From Oreohelix idahoensis (taxonomy: Eukaryota > Mollusca > Gastropoda > Stylommatophora > Oreohelicidae), in the NCBI GenBank assembly GCA_024509875.1, contig JAMPIV010000581.1, positions 992,501-1,056,500 on the forward strand: a stretch of 64,000 nucleotides of DNA, written 5' to 3'. Each line of letters opens with the position of its first letter. Positions within the stretch are counted from its first letter, which is position 1. The notes beneath the pieces are model-generated. The model saw only the letters and a list, made by a program, of their open reading frames with translations, had not been told where the DNA came from and made no database searches. The position numbers were made by a program, and so were the translations under genes. Positions 35,202 through 47,960 of the stretch are shown piece after piece.

Positions 35202-35721
35202 TTAACTCTTTCAGTCCCAAGCAAAAAAGTGGATTTGGCCCAAGCAAAAATGGCCACCCCAGTCCGTTTTTATTGTTGTTGTTTGGAAATAATTTTAAAA
35301 AATGTTCATATGCATAAATAACTTTGTTGTTGTATATGAAACTGAAGGTAATTGGATGTACTTTACTCTTGTGCTACAAGTATAAAAGCTTTCATTGAAA
35401 AATGATTAGTTATTCAAGGTAAAATGGAGGATATGCACTTAAAAAAAATGATTAGTTATTCAAGGTAAAATTGAGGACATGCGCTTAAAAAAATCGCTTT
35501 AAAAATCTAAAATAAATATCTCAAAACAGAAACACGTTCACTCTTAAACACGTGCGGTATTTAAAAGAATGTATTTGCAGTCGGAAATGACTTTGTGGGT
35601 AGTTATAATTAGAAACAGTCTCAAACAGAGGCACATATACTAAAGGCTTTTTAAAGTCGATTGGGCCAAGCGTGTCTAACCCCTGAGCCTTTATAAAGTT
35701 GATTGGGACTTAAAGAGTTAA
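35202..35721. mobile_element. piggyBac-like MITE of 520 bp
   Basis: The ends are inverted: TTAACTCTTTCAGTCCCAA on the left, and on the right the inverse of TTAACTCTTTAAGTCCCAA, one mismatch over 19 bases. The terminal TTAA on both sides fits the TTAA target duplication of the piggyBac superfamily. It has no transposase. A tandem duplication of about 60 bp (ATGATTAGTTATTCAAGGTA) lies near 35402-35485. Confidence 0.75.
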
Positions 35722-36262
35722 ATTTAATATTGTCAAATACGCATGTGATGAGTAATGATAAATTTCCCCACCGAAACAGTGCTAGATATATTTGATTGGT
35801 TCGCTAAAATCTACAATGAATTGATTGGAACATTTGGTGCAAACACAGCTGGGATTTGAAACTAAGGAATGTGAGATATACTGTAAAAATCAGACACAGA
35901 ACAGCACAGACTGCATCGCAGCGTCAACTAAACACCTCCTACACGCCAGACGAAAAAGAATAGGACTTATCATTTCACAACTATAAATACCAGATCGAGT
36001 ATTGGGCAACTTTGGAATTTATTAGTAAAATCGCAATTTTAATACAAGACTGGAATCTTGGGAATTTTATCACAAGTCAGAGAGGAATTCCAACTACAGT
36101 TTTCCCAGGCCAGGAATTTGCATAACACCAACCGTCAGAGGAATTAACTTATATTTCCAGACCTAAGTGATCTCGAAGCTCTAATACAGAGCTGTGTCCA
36201 TTCTGTGCCAGAAGTTTGCATTCCCAAAATTTTGGGGTTAGTGTAAACAAATTAATTATTAT
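35722..36262. other. No recognisable gene
   Basis: AT-rich sequence without a long open frame or a repeat I can identify. Confidence 0.5.
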
Positions 36263-36555
36263 GTTTTTTTTGTTTTTTGTTTTTTTTTGTTTCCTTATCC
36301 AGCGGCACTTGGGCTTTCAGCCCTTCGGCCCAATGACATGTCATTGCGAGGCTGGGGAACCTGAGGACTTTCCTTCCAACCAGGTCAGGAGCTTCGCTGC
36401 CCTTCCCATACACAGAGGGTTTATCTCAGGAGCCGTTCAGGTTATTCAGTCAAAATCCCGGTCGTTGACACTCCTTCAAGCGCCGACGCCCGGGCTTGAA
36501 CCTTGAAAACCTGGTCACCAGTACAACGTTGTAACCATTACACCAGCGCGGCTCC
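36263..36555 (-). mobile_element. tRNA-derived SINE
   Basis: On the minus strand the head starts GGAGCCGCGCTGG at 36555, with an A-box-like GCGCTGGTGTAATGGTTA (36532-36548) and a B box GGTTCAAGCCC (36492-36502) spaced as in RNA polymerase III promoters. A non-tRNA body follows and an A-rich tail with C interruptions ends near 36263. It is about 290 bp. Confidence 0.85.
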
Positions 36556-37443
36556 AATTTACTAATGTAAATTGTACAGGTTTCTTGCTAAGGAGTTATA
36601 TACGAGGCTGGCAACCTCAATACATAAAAATAGTATATGCATGAACCACTACTGCAAGAGCTGGTGAATGTTTCTGACTAGTCGTGCGGGGAAATCCGAC
36701 AGCAGAGATGACCCCAGAACTCAGAAGGGTGTAAGGATGAGTAATGAGTGATAATTACATCACAAAAGCCTAAAGTGTATAGAATCATGTTGTGAGATTT
36801 ATACACCTTTTAAATTGTAATTAAGGCAGATCATTATTCACGCAATCCAGACGCAATTTCCTAGTTGACACCCAGAAGGATATTGGTGAATTTTCATCAT
36901 ATTCCATGAGTTACATTGTGTGCTCGGGAATTTAATTCTTCTGAGAGGTTAACATTGGTGGATGGAGAGCATGAAAATGGGCCTGTTAGAGTGCGGAGAA
37001 CAAATGTACTCAGCAGAAGGCATTTGCTTCTTTCTATTTGTCACAGTTTGTCATTACAAGACATCAGACTTAAATACTGAAGTTCCTACGCCACTAGTGT
37101 GAGAGAAGAGTATCAAAACTAACCGCTTACAGTGGACGAATTATGTAAAGAAGTATACACATCACCAAAAAGAAGGGACGGAAACCACAGCTGCAGGACT
37201 CATCGGGAGCTATGTTTTGTTTAACAGGCTACAGCAAAAAAATTAAAGACGTTCTAAAGCCCATTATACATCTCAGTGAGGAAACTCTAATTTCAATTTT
37301 CACCCAATTATCCATACTTATTTTCCATTTTAAAGACGAATTGACTGTTAAGTTTGTTGTATGTTATTTTAAACTAAACACATACTTGTTTACTCAGTCA
37401 TTAGAAGTATGAAAGCAAACGTATGAGCGAAAATATTTAATAG
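36556..37443. other. No recognisable gene
   Basis: Intron-like sequence. The longest frame (37212-37412 +) has no recognisable domain. Confidence 0.5.
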
Positions 37444-38732
<1,289 letters not shown>

Positions 38733-39393
38733 TGTCACGGCGCTATTTCGCAGTGACGAAAAATCAGGTTGGCGACATTGTTAACACTTAGTTTTGGCAA
38801 CATTGGGATAACTACCCGCAAGTCATGTGATTAGCGGAAGCGGGAATTATTAGGCGCTAAGAGAGGCACTCTTGGTCTAGCCGCGTCCAGGTGAGGACGT
38901 ATCTATGTTTTTCCCTTGTCAGTATTCTTGTTGAGAAGTGTATGCCAGGATTTGTGTATTCTAAGTTGTTGCCTTATTGTGGATTACGTGGACCATATTG
39001 TGTAATGCTAGAATTGTAATTTATCTAGTGGCATTGTCTACATACCGCAGATTATATGTCGATGAATTGAGTGTTTTCATTGTCATATATTTTTGGCCGC
39101 TATGGTGAGCGGTAATCAGTGCATTGTTTGTACAGCGCCGTCGTATTGTGTTGTATGAGGCTAGTAGATATATTTATTGAGGCAAGTTTCTCTGGCATTG
39201 ATATATGTATTTCATATGTTTGTTAGCCGTGTGTGTCTGCATTGTGTGCAGTTATTCATTAAAGGGAAATTCCTGTTAAAGGTGTTGATTTCTTAAGTCA
39301 GCCATTATGTTGTGGTCGTACCCTTAATGGAGCGAGCCTATAAGTATTAGTATTGAGTGTTATTATAAATCCACAATATATTTTATTCTGACA
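38733..39393 (+). repeat. Probable LTR with adjacent primer binding site
   Basis: The segment begins TGTCACGGCGC and ends TCTGACA, so the termini are the inverted pair TGTCA/TGACA. It is followed after two bases by TGGGGGCATCGTC (39396-39408), similar to a tRNA-Pro-type primer binding site. No partner LTR, gag or pol of this element is visible. I infer the 5' LTR and leader of a deleted or truncated LTR retrotransposon. Confidence 0.55.
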
Positions 39394-40422
39394 ACTGGGG
39401 GCATCGTCTAAACTTTATCTACAGTATAGATTATATTGGTCAGCTAAGGGCTGCATCCGGCTTTTGTAAGCCAAAAGGCCGTAGTGCGTTCATTTTTATT
39501 AGAAAAGCTAGAAAATATGCACACAGAGTGATATAAAGTAATGGTAGCTTTGTGTTGACGCCTTGTGTCTTCGGCAGTGTTCACGCCAGTGTGAGTTATT
39601 TTGGTTAGCTATTGTGCAGTGAGCTGTTACGGTCCGTTGATCTCGCTAACGGTAGCTGACCTAGTTAGGAAACAGGTCACCGCTTCGCAGTGAAAATTGT
39701 TATTTTCAGTTCTGTGAATATTTTAGTTATTGTGTTCGACATTGTGTTGCAAGGTAATTTTGGTGCTAGGCTGGCAAGTAGTGGGAGAAGATGTGCCAAT
39801 AGTAATAGAATAAAGATGTAGCTGGCTTCTGGAATTTCAGTTTGAGATATTGAAAGGTATACTTTGTGGCTTAGTGATATTGATCCAGGTGGAGCAGCGG
39901 AGATCAAGGTGTCATTACTGTTTGGTATAGATTGGCCCAAGTGACTAATGGTGTCAGGCGGGATGTAGTTTGTCACGTTTGGTATAGTTTGGCCCAAGTG
40001 ACACACTGTGTCAGGAGGGAAGCTAGATTGTCGAAATTTGTGGACTGTAAGAAGGTCAATAGTGGCAGAGGTGGCTCAGGATATGTTGAACTCCTCATGT
40101 TTGGACCTCTTGTTTGCTCGTGCCCATACCTACCTGGGGAACATTATTTCCTGCGTTCCTACCAACGCCTCTGTCGTGACCTTACTTCACTGATGTGCCT
40201 GTCCAGTGGGTGACTACCAACGCCTCTGTCGTGACCCTGGAAATGTACTGTGCAGTAGACTGCTGGATTTCTCAAGTAACGAATTGCGAAGTGAACTTTG
40301 TGTGGACACTTGCATATCATAGTGATAAAAGACATTAACGTGATGTTCTGGCACATAGACTTGTGAAGCTGGTTTGTTAGCTAAACTTTCGTGTGAATAT
40401 ACAGTTGTTATTGAAACACACA
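39394..40422. other. Possible LTR-element leader, with two short duplications
   Basis: No protein domain is visible. GTTTGGTATAGATTGGCCCA-type sequence is duplicated at about 39921-39961 and 39978-40016. TACCAACGCCTCTGTCGTGAC is duplicated at about 40157 and 40216. These may be satellite seeds or deletion scars. Confidence 0.5.
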
Positions 40423-41191
40423 TTAGAACGCAATGAAGCTGTGAAGTGTGTTACCCATCTTTTCAAAAGTCACACAATAGATATTGGACAAATAGACATT
40501 CCAAAATCGGGTATGACCACCGTTTGCAGCAAGGCATTCAAGACAGCGTAGACGCATCGAGTCCACAAGGGTCCGAAGAGTATCCTGAGGAACAGCTTGC
40601 CATTCCTGAAGCAGAAATGCAGTCAGCTGTGCAACATCCATTGGCAGGGGGTGATTTGTTGACTATCTTTGGCCAAGGACATCCCAGAGGTGCTCAATCG
40701 GAGAAAGGTCAGGTGAATGAGCTGGCCACGCCATCCTGATGATCCCATGTTGCTGAATAAACTCATTCACCACACGAGCTCGATGGGGTCGAGCGTTATC
40801 ATCTTGGATGATGGCATTACCAACTATGGCCTCAAGAGCAGAATGAAAAATTGGTCTCAAGATTTCGTTCTGGTATCTTGGGCCGGTCAAGTTGCCTTGG
40901 ATGATGTAAAGTGGGGTCCTGCCGTTTCTGTAGAAGCCTCCCCAGTCCATGACAGAGACCCTACCATAACGATCCACCTCTCGAATTGTGTCATCAGTAA
41001 ATCGCTCTCCTGGTCATCTCCAAACTCGAATCCTGCCATCATTCAATGATACAGTGAAGCGAGATTCATCAGTGAAGAGAACGTGACTCCATTGTTCCTT
41101 GTCCATCGGATGTGCTCGCGACACCAAGCAACACGGGCTCTGCGATGAGCAGGAGTAAGAGGAATTCTGACTGCAGGACGTCGAGCAGCCA
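40423..41191 (-). pseudogene. Tc1/mariner-like transposase, C-terminal two thirds
   Basis: Minus-strand frames (41014-41259, 40663-40977 and 40423-40641) cover the DDE core. The residues are VLFTDESRF (first Asp), IIQDDNARPHRARVV (second Asp) and HSPDLSPIEHLWDVL (third acidic residue, Glu), the Tc1-type DDxE pattern. Frameshifts separate the pieces. The N-terminal part lies at 50180-50322, beyond gypsy element 2, which is inserted with a 5-bp duplication. Terminal inverted repeats were not found. Confidence 0.88.
41187..41191. repeat. Left target duplication of gypsy 2 (AGCCA)
   Basis: AGCCA precedes the LTR start TGTAGCG and is repeated at 50180-50184, inside the same transposase reading frame. 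Confidence 0.88.
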
Positions 41192-43400
41192 TGTAGCGAA
41201 ATCTGTGAGACAATCGCTAAATTCAGTAAGATTTTACTCCTATGATAATAAATAAACACGCCCGTGGTTGTTTGCCTATCTGCTTCCCTTACTCCAGTAG
41301 AGCGCTGTATTTTATACCGTAGTAACGCATAGGCAAGAATCCGCCGTTAAAGATTACACGCTTTTCTAGTTTCGTCCTTGAGACTAACAATTAACGATCT
41401 GCCAGAACTGTGACACCAAACTGCCGTCTGAATTAAAGTACGATTTTAATTTTAACGCTACAAATAGTAGTAATTCAGACATTTTCCAGTAGTGTAGAAC
41501 GAAACGGCAGTAATAATTAACGCCAATACTAACACCGCCTTGCAACACCCCTCTTCGCTCAACATGGTCGTGTCACTAGTTCGTTGTTTACAGAAATTTG
41601 AATTTGAACCAAAAGCAAAGCATACAAGGTAAGATAGTAGGAAAACGATAATAGTAAATATAATGAATAAACTTATAAAAATGTAACCACTGTGTGACAT
41701 ACAGCAACATGATCACAAATTACTTGTCAGAATTATAAACTAGTAGTAAATAAAGGAGATATTGACAGAAGACAGATGGACGAACAGACTACTTCTTTCT
41801 CAGCTTGACAGATACTGGGGAAGGGTAGGGTAGTCCAAGATTTGAAAATTTGAGTTCAGTTTGAAAATAAGACGCTAAAAGCCAAACAGGTCCTGATTGG
41901 CTGGAGTCAAATATACTATGAGGGTGATAAAAATCATTTGGGAAAGGCGTTCGTCGCCACTTTAGAAAATTGTTTCTACATAAAAGTTGTGTTAAAAGCA
42001 AGATAATAGTACTGTCTTGACTTTGCTGATCTGCACCAGCAAGCGATATGGATTTGACCATATATATCGCAATTAACCTTATTAGTAGGAAATTTTCATT
42101 TGATGCGGTAAGAAAAAAAACCTTTGTATCATTATTATGATTATTAAGATGTATGTATTATTGAATATGTATGAAAATTATGTGGGAAAAAGATTATCTA
42201 GAGTGAAGCCAACATCAAACTTTGTGTTGTTTGACAGAGTTGTTAAGAAATATAGTAACAGGTTGTAGAAAATCCCGACAGGTTTTCTGACACTTTGGGA
42301 GAAAATAAAATTAAATAGTAATGTGGAAATTGTTGTATAGTATTGTGACATAAGACCAGGAAAACCATTGGCCGTCTTCTTCAGCAAGTCACCGTCTTTG
42401 TACATGACTTGATGTTATTAACTTATAATGTTTCCTTTGTCAAGGAAAGTGTCAAACTGTAGTTTGAAGTTTATTTGACCATGAATGGGGTAACAAACCA
42501 ATTAAGAACGTTAACTAATTGTGTAGTTACCATACTGAATCTGAATGAATTGAAAATGTTAAGTTAGGGAAAGAGAGAGTATATCAGAGGGTGATGTAGG
42601 CCGCATTTATATTGTTCCAGGGTTTCATCTATGACTCGAAGTGAGCCCAGGACAACTGAGATCTGTATATTTCTGCATCCTAAAGTAGTGAGGCAGTATC
42701 AACTGTTTGCTTCCTTGTTATTTCAAGATCAGAAGCCTGACTTGTTATTGGAAGCTTGTGGTGTGACTATACTTCATCCTGCACATCAGAAGCCACAAAG
42801 TTAAGCCAGTGTCTGCAGGCATTTGATAGATCAAACCAAATTACTCTCATTTCCCAAGTGTTTAATAAATTATTCAGATTGTGATGAACTCAGACGTTCT
42901 TCCTAACAGTAACCATTCATAGGAGCAATAGTACATTGACACTGTCCCATAATGACACATGTAATTAAATTTGTGAATAATAATATATACAGTTATAAAT
43001 TGAATAATTTTGATGTAAATATTTTGATTGATCATTTTGAAGTTCTATATTCCAGTATACACAAAATTGTGATACTGGAACAATAAATTGTAAAAAAATT
43101 AATTCACATTTAAACTTAACTCTGGGTGTTGTTAACTATTTTTCCTATAATCTTAGGTGTATTTGTTGTCAGTTTATTACATCACATTTTACATTACCCT
43201 AGACACTAGCCAGATAGCATACATACACCATTATTTTACTTAGGAGAAAAATACGTCGCAGGTTGAGGTCGTAGGGTGGTAGCAGCAAGGTTCTCTGAAA
43301 ATACATACCATATTATTTATTAGACTCAGGGGCCTTCACAGCTTGACCTCACATCTGCATAAATTCACATTTTAGCTATTTAACATCAAAATCCACCACA
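41192..43400 (+). repeat. 5' LTR of gypsy 2
   Basis: 2209 bp, TGTAGCG...CCACCACA. It matches the 3' LTR except for point changes and two large indels. A segment of about 250 bp at about 42562-42810 is present only here, and about 255 bp at 48333-48588 is present only in the 3' copy. Confidence 0.92.
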
Positions 43401-43565
43401 TATATTGGGTTGCTCGCTCCCGGGGTTTTAAACTTCTCCTAGTAATTATATTGGGTCGTTTTGTCCAGTAATTTTAAAATATAAAATTTAAAATAATTTG
43501 AGAGTGGTTTGAGATATCAGTGCCTAGTGTTTTGTGTTTAGGTTGGTTAACTAGTTTAAGTTAGT
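43401..43565 (+). other. gypsy 2 leader with probable primer binding site
   Basis: Directly after the LTR: TATATTGGGTTGCTCGCTCCCGG. The TGGGTTGC... string starts with the TGG needed to pair with a tRNA 3' end. I do not assign the tRNA. Confidence 0.6.
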
Positions 43566-45363
43566 TTGATAACATTTAATATAATTAACAATAAAATGGC
43601 AGATTTGGCCAAAATCAGATCTGCTGCAGTGCAGGCTGCAAAGGACATGGGGATGGACGGTCAAGGTCTGATAGCTTACGTAACAGCTGAAGTGGATAAA
43701 TTTATTGAAAGAGAGAGAGAAGATGCTAGGGAAGCTAAGAAACTAGAGGCTGATAGATTAGCGGAGGAGAAAAGAATTTTATTAGAAGATGCTAGGGAAC
43801 TTAAGAAATTAGAGGCTGAGAGGGAGGCTGAGATCAAGAGGCTGCAGTTGGAGGAGAAGAAACTTGAGGCTGAGGCAAATAAAGAACAAAAGAGGTTGGA
43901 GGCTGACAAGGAAGATAAAAGACTCCAAAAGGAACATGAGCTACGACTAAGGGAGTTTGAATTACAAGGCCATGCTCCTGAAAATGGAACTAGCCCATCC
44001 ACCTCCGACTCTACTGCAAGCCAGGTTGCCTCCAACTCAGCCATGGGGTTTCATCTAGTCCCATTTGTGGAGAAAGATGATGATATTGAATCTTTCTTAT
44101 CTAGATTTGAAAGACTAGCTACCATGTATGGGTTAGAGAAAGAAAGATGGAGTATGAAGGTATCACAAGGGCTTAGGGGAACCTCTTATGAGGTATTTGC
44201 CAAGCTGAGCAAAGACGACCAAGACGACTATGACATTCTTAATTAAGCAAGCTCTTCTAGTTAGGTATGAGAAGAACAGTGAATTTTATAGGAAAAAGTT
44301 TAGAAATGCCAAACTGCTGACTGGGGAAACGTATCACCAGTTCTCTGCACGCCTGGAGAGATACCTGGAGAAATGGACTGCTCTGGGGAAAACCCAAGAT
44401 TTAAGGGAAATGATTATGACTGAGCAGTTAAGAGAGTCCATGGCTCCAGACCTGAGAAAATTTCTCACGGAACAGTGTGCTGCGAAACTGGGGGAGATCT
44501 TAAATGTGGCTGAAAGATGTCAGACAGCCCAGTCCGAGATGGCAGGCATAAAGAAGAAGCCTATTGACCATAATAAAGCCTCCCTAAACCAAAACCAACC
44601 TAAATTTGAACATAGGGACACATTTAATAAAGGTAAAGCCTATTATGATAAGCCTAGTCTTGACCAACGCGATAGAAACCCGCAATTGAGTGAAAGAAAA
44701 ACTTTCCCTCGGGGAAATAAATGGTGTAATTGGTGCAAGAGGAACACTCATGACACCAAAGTGTGTACTAAGAAACCTTCTTCCTTCGCTGCCATAAAAA
44801 CGGGGAACAAGGGGTTAAAGGTAAAACCTAATGGACAGCAGGAACCTTATCACCCCCCAGTTTGCGAGGATGTTGTATGTAATGGGGTCACCATTAGGTG
44901 TCTCTATGATACAGGTTTAGATTATGACTCAGTCATGAGCTCTCACCTGGTGCGAGCAGATCAATACACCACAGAAACAGTGGAGATCCAAGCCGCAACC
45001 GAGGACGTAGCAACCATGACACTTCCCATTGCAAGGATAACTGTGAAAACTCGCTATGTGAATGGAGTGATTAGAGCAGCAGTGATAAATGAACCAATCT
45101 ACCCTCTTATATTTGGGTGTAGATATGTCTTCTTGGGGAATCCCAAGAAACATGTGATCATGGCAACAGTGCAGACCAGGTCACAGTCAAGGACGGGGGA
45201 GGATGAACCTATAAATACTCATCCAGAGGCGATAAGGAAGGCACAGGCAGAGGATAGGTCACTCAAGCCGTGCTTTAAAAAATTGCCTAAATGCCATACA
45301 CCTCCAAACAAAGGAGAATTTTATATGAAGGATAAACTCTTATATAGGAAGGCTGGAACTTGA
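43566..45363 (+). pseudogene. gypsy 2 gag and protease, one frameshift
   Basis: Frame 1 (43566-44246; the ATG at 43596 is the likelier start, giving MADLAKIRSAAVQ) has a long Glu/Lys-rich coiled coil and the start of the capsid. Frame 2 (44230-45363) holds a SCAN-like capsid segment (YRKKFRNAKLLTGETYHQFS, RLERYLEKWTALGK). A CCHC zinc knuckle follows (CNWCKRNTHDTKVC), then an aspartic protease with YDTG in CLYDTGLDYDSV. The frames overlap at 44230-44246. The gag is typical for this group, with the knuckle more clearly preserved than in gypsy 1. Confidence 0.88.
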
Positions 45364-45396
45364 TCCAATGGTCATGGACAACTGGTACTTCCCAAG

Positions 45397-46491
45397 ATGT
45401 GTAGGGCAGACTTAATAAGGAGTTTACATGTTGGAAAAGATGGGGACCACGAGAAAGTAGGTACCATCTGCCAAAAGGTTTCACAAAAATATTATTGGCC
45501 AGATGTAAAGATAGTTATTGAGAATTTTGTAGAAGCCTGCGGCATATTTCATGAGGGAACACCCACAAGTGGGGAACATAATAATCAGGACCTAGAAACG
45601 CCACGGGGCAAACTTAGGCCTGAAAATAAAAATAAATATAATAAAGTAGACACAGTGGAATGGGAACCCTCTTTTCACACACAGTCTTTAATTGAATGTG
45701 CCACGATGCGGCGAGTACAAAGAGTGAGTCTATCCCAGAATAAGCCGACAATCCCTCGGTCGGAATTATGTGAACTGGGTGAAAATAAAAGAGAGCGACG
45801 TTCTCTCATCTTGAATTTGAACCTGAGGGGAGACAACCCCAGGAAAAGAATTGGTAGTGAAAGGTTCTTATGTGATGTCAAAAGGAAGAAAAGTCACCAC
45901 CACCACACTTCCAATTACATGAAAATTGCCGGTGCCATGAAGCATATGTAGGCAACCCTGTTATTTGGGAGGCCAATAAAAGGTCCACTGGAAGCCTTGT
46001 TGAGAACGTGGACAGATGAGAAGGCAGAAGAGACTGTTACCTCATCGTATCAGTATGTGAACGAGCTGACCACTTGTCTCAAAACTGGCTGGAAACTTGC
46101 TAATGATAATCTCAGACAAGCCAGGAAAAAACATGCTGCTTATTTTAACAAGAAAGCGAAGGATAGAGAATTAGCTGTGGGAGATAAGGTGCTCCTTCTA
46201 CTACCCGGCAGCAGTAACAAGTTGCAAATTGGATGGCAAGGTCCATATACGGTTCTAGAGAAGGTGTCTAGAACTAATTATAAAATCGACAAAAATGGGA
46301 AAGAGAAAATTTATCATGTGAACCTGTTAAAGAAGTACCTGGACAGAGAAATCCAGGATGAAACACATCTACTGACCCTGTCGATAGCAACGGGGATGAA
46401 AAATGAACCACTCAACTCTCACGAGTACCCACTAAAACAATGTGAAACTTTTGCACAGGTGAAAATTAGTAAGCATCTGACTAAAGCTTAG
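45397..46491 (+). pseudogene. gypsy 2 integrase with catalytic core missing
   Basis: 45397 onward shows an HHCC zinc-finger remnant (HVGKDGDHEKVG, KYYWPDVK, CGIF). From about 45560 to 45950 the sequence is unrelated to integrase and lacks the DDE core. Integrase homology resumes near 45960, in shifted frame, with an FGRPIKGPLEAL-like segment. A GPY/F C-terminal module follows (VGDKVLLLLPGSSNKL, WQGPYTVLEKV). About 150 residues of core are therefore replaced by foreign or scrambled DNA. Confidence 0.82.
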
Positions 46492-46575
46492 AGATAGCAG
46501 GTTCAAAAGGTTCTGATTGAACATACAGGCGTGTTAACGGATAAGCTGGGGCACACAAACCTGTAAGAATATGAT

Positions 46576-47866
46576 ATGAAGTTGATAGACCCAACACCCA
46601 TCTGTATGACAGCCTATACGATTCCGTTCGCTAAGGAGAAAGCATTGAAAGAGGAGATCGATTATTTGTTGAAGGAAGGAATTATTTCTCACAGTGAATC
46701 TCCTTACAGCTCTAGTGTTGTTTTGCTGAGAAAACCCTCTGGGAACATCATCTGTGTATAGATTACAGGAAACTGAATGCTGTCACAGAAAGTCAGGTGG
46801 ATCCATTACCTGATACAAATCAGCTGTTTGCCAGGCTGAACAAGGCAAACTATTTTTCTAAGGTTGATATTAGCAAAGGCTATTATCAAATTCCAGTGAA
46901 GCCTGAGGTTCGACCTTATTTAGCCTTTAGCACCTCGGAAGGCCATTATGAGTTAAAAATGTTGCCGTTTGGGTTGAAAATGCCCCGAGTGTGTTTTCCA
47001 GAATGATGCGGAAATTGTTGGATCCACTGAATAATCCACGTATAACGAATTTCATGGATGACATTCTTATTGCCACTGAAACATTCGAAGAACATATTAA
47101 CTCTCTGAATATGCTATTCGATAGGCTCAGAGAAGCAAATGTGACTGCTAGACCAACCAAATGTTGTGTGGGTTGTAAAGAGTTGGAATTCTTGGGACAC
47201 ACAGTATATCAGGGAAACATGACCCCTGACTCCAAGAACTTGGAGAAACTGCAGAGAGCACCGAGGCCCCAAACAAAAAAAGGTGTGAGATATTTTGTCT
47301 CATTGTGTGGGTTTTATCAGAAATATATAAAGAACGTTAACTCTATATGTGCTCCTCTGACAGATTTAACTCGTAAGGGACAACCTGATAAGATTATTTG
47401 GTCAGCACAGTGCGAATTAGCATACCAAGAGTTAAAAGAAAAACTCACCAGCAAGCCGATATTGAAATTGCCTGATTTAAGTCAAGAATTTGTGGTGAGA
47501 ACGGATGCAAGCAACATCGGATTAGGGGCTACATTGTTGCACAGGTCCACTTCACTTGATTGGAAATTAAACCCAGTTGCTTACGCTAGCCGCAAGTTGA
47601 ATAAGGCGGAGCAAAACTATTCAACAAGTGAAAAAGAATGTTTAGCATCAATCTGGGCTATAAAAAAGTTCCAGATCTATCTCTATGGTAGGACATTTGT
47701 GGTGCAAACAGATCACAAGCCTCTCGTATTCTTAACACAGGCCAAGCATGAAAATGCACGTCTATTAAGGTGGTCATTACTCATCCAACCTTATTCGTTT
47801 ACGATCGAATATATACCGGGGTCGCAGAATGTAGGAGCGGATTTCTTGAGTAGGCACCCTTATTAG
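46576..47866 (+). pseudogene. gypsy 2 reverse transcriptase and RNase H, frameshifted
   Basis: Three frames (46576-46761, 46797-47006, 46991-47866) cover RT and RNase H. They show SPYSSSVVLLRKPSG, KVDISKGYYQIPV with the first catalytic Asp, and FMDDILIATETFEEH, the YxDD-equivalent motif. RNase H follows with RTDASNIGLGATL, YSTSEKECLA, QTDHKPLV and VGADFLSRHP. The frame changes near 46760 and 46990 are single-base-type breaks. The RNase H terminus ends about 95 bp before the 3' LTR. Confidence 0.9.
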
Positions 47867-47947
47867 GAAAATCAGAAAACGCTTAGGACATAGGATTTTA
47901 TTTGCGCTAGTTGTCTCACAGATTATAACCTGCAATGAATGCATGTT

Positions 47948-47960
47948 TTAGGAAGGGAGG
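47948..47960 (+). other. Polypurine tract of gypsy 2
   Basis: TTAGGAAGGGAGG immediately precedes the 3' LTR start (TGTGAAGCG). Confidence 0.8.

Noticed and set aside
36263..36555. Functional tRNA gene
   Set aside because: A and B boxes are present, but the acceptor stem cannot close and a SINE body and A-rich tail follow.
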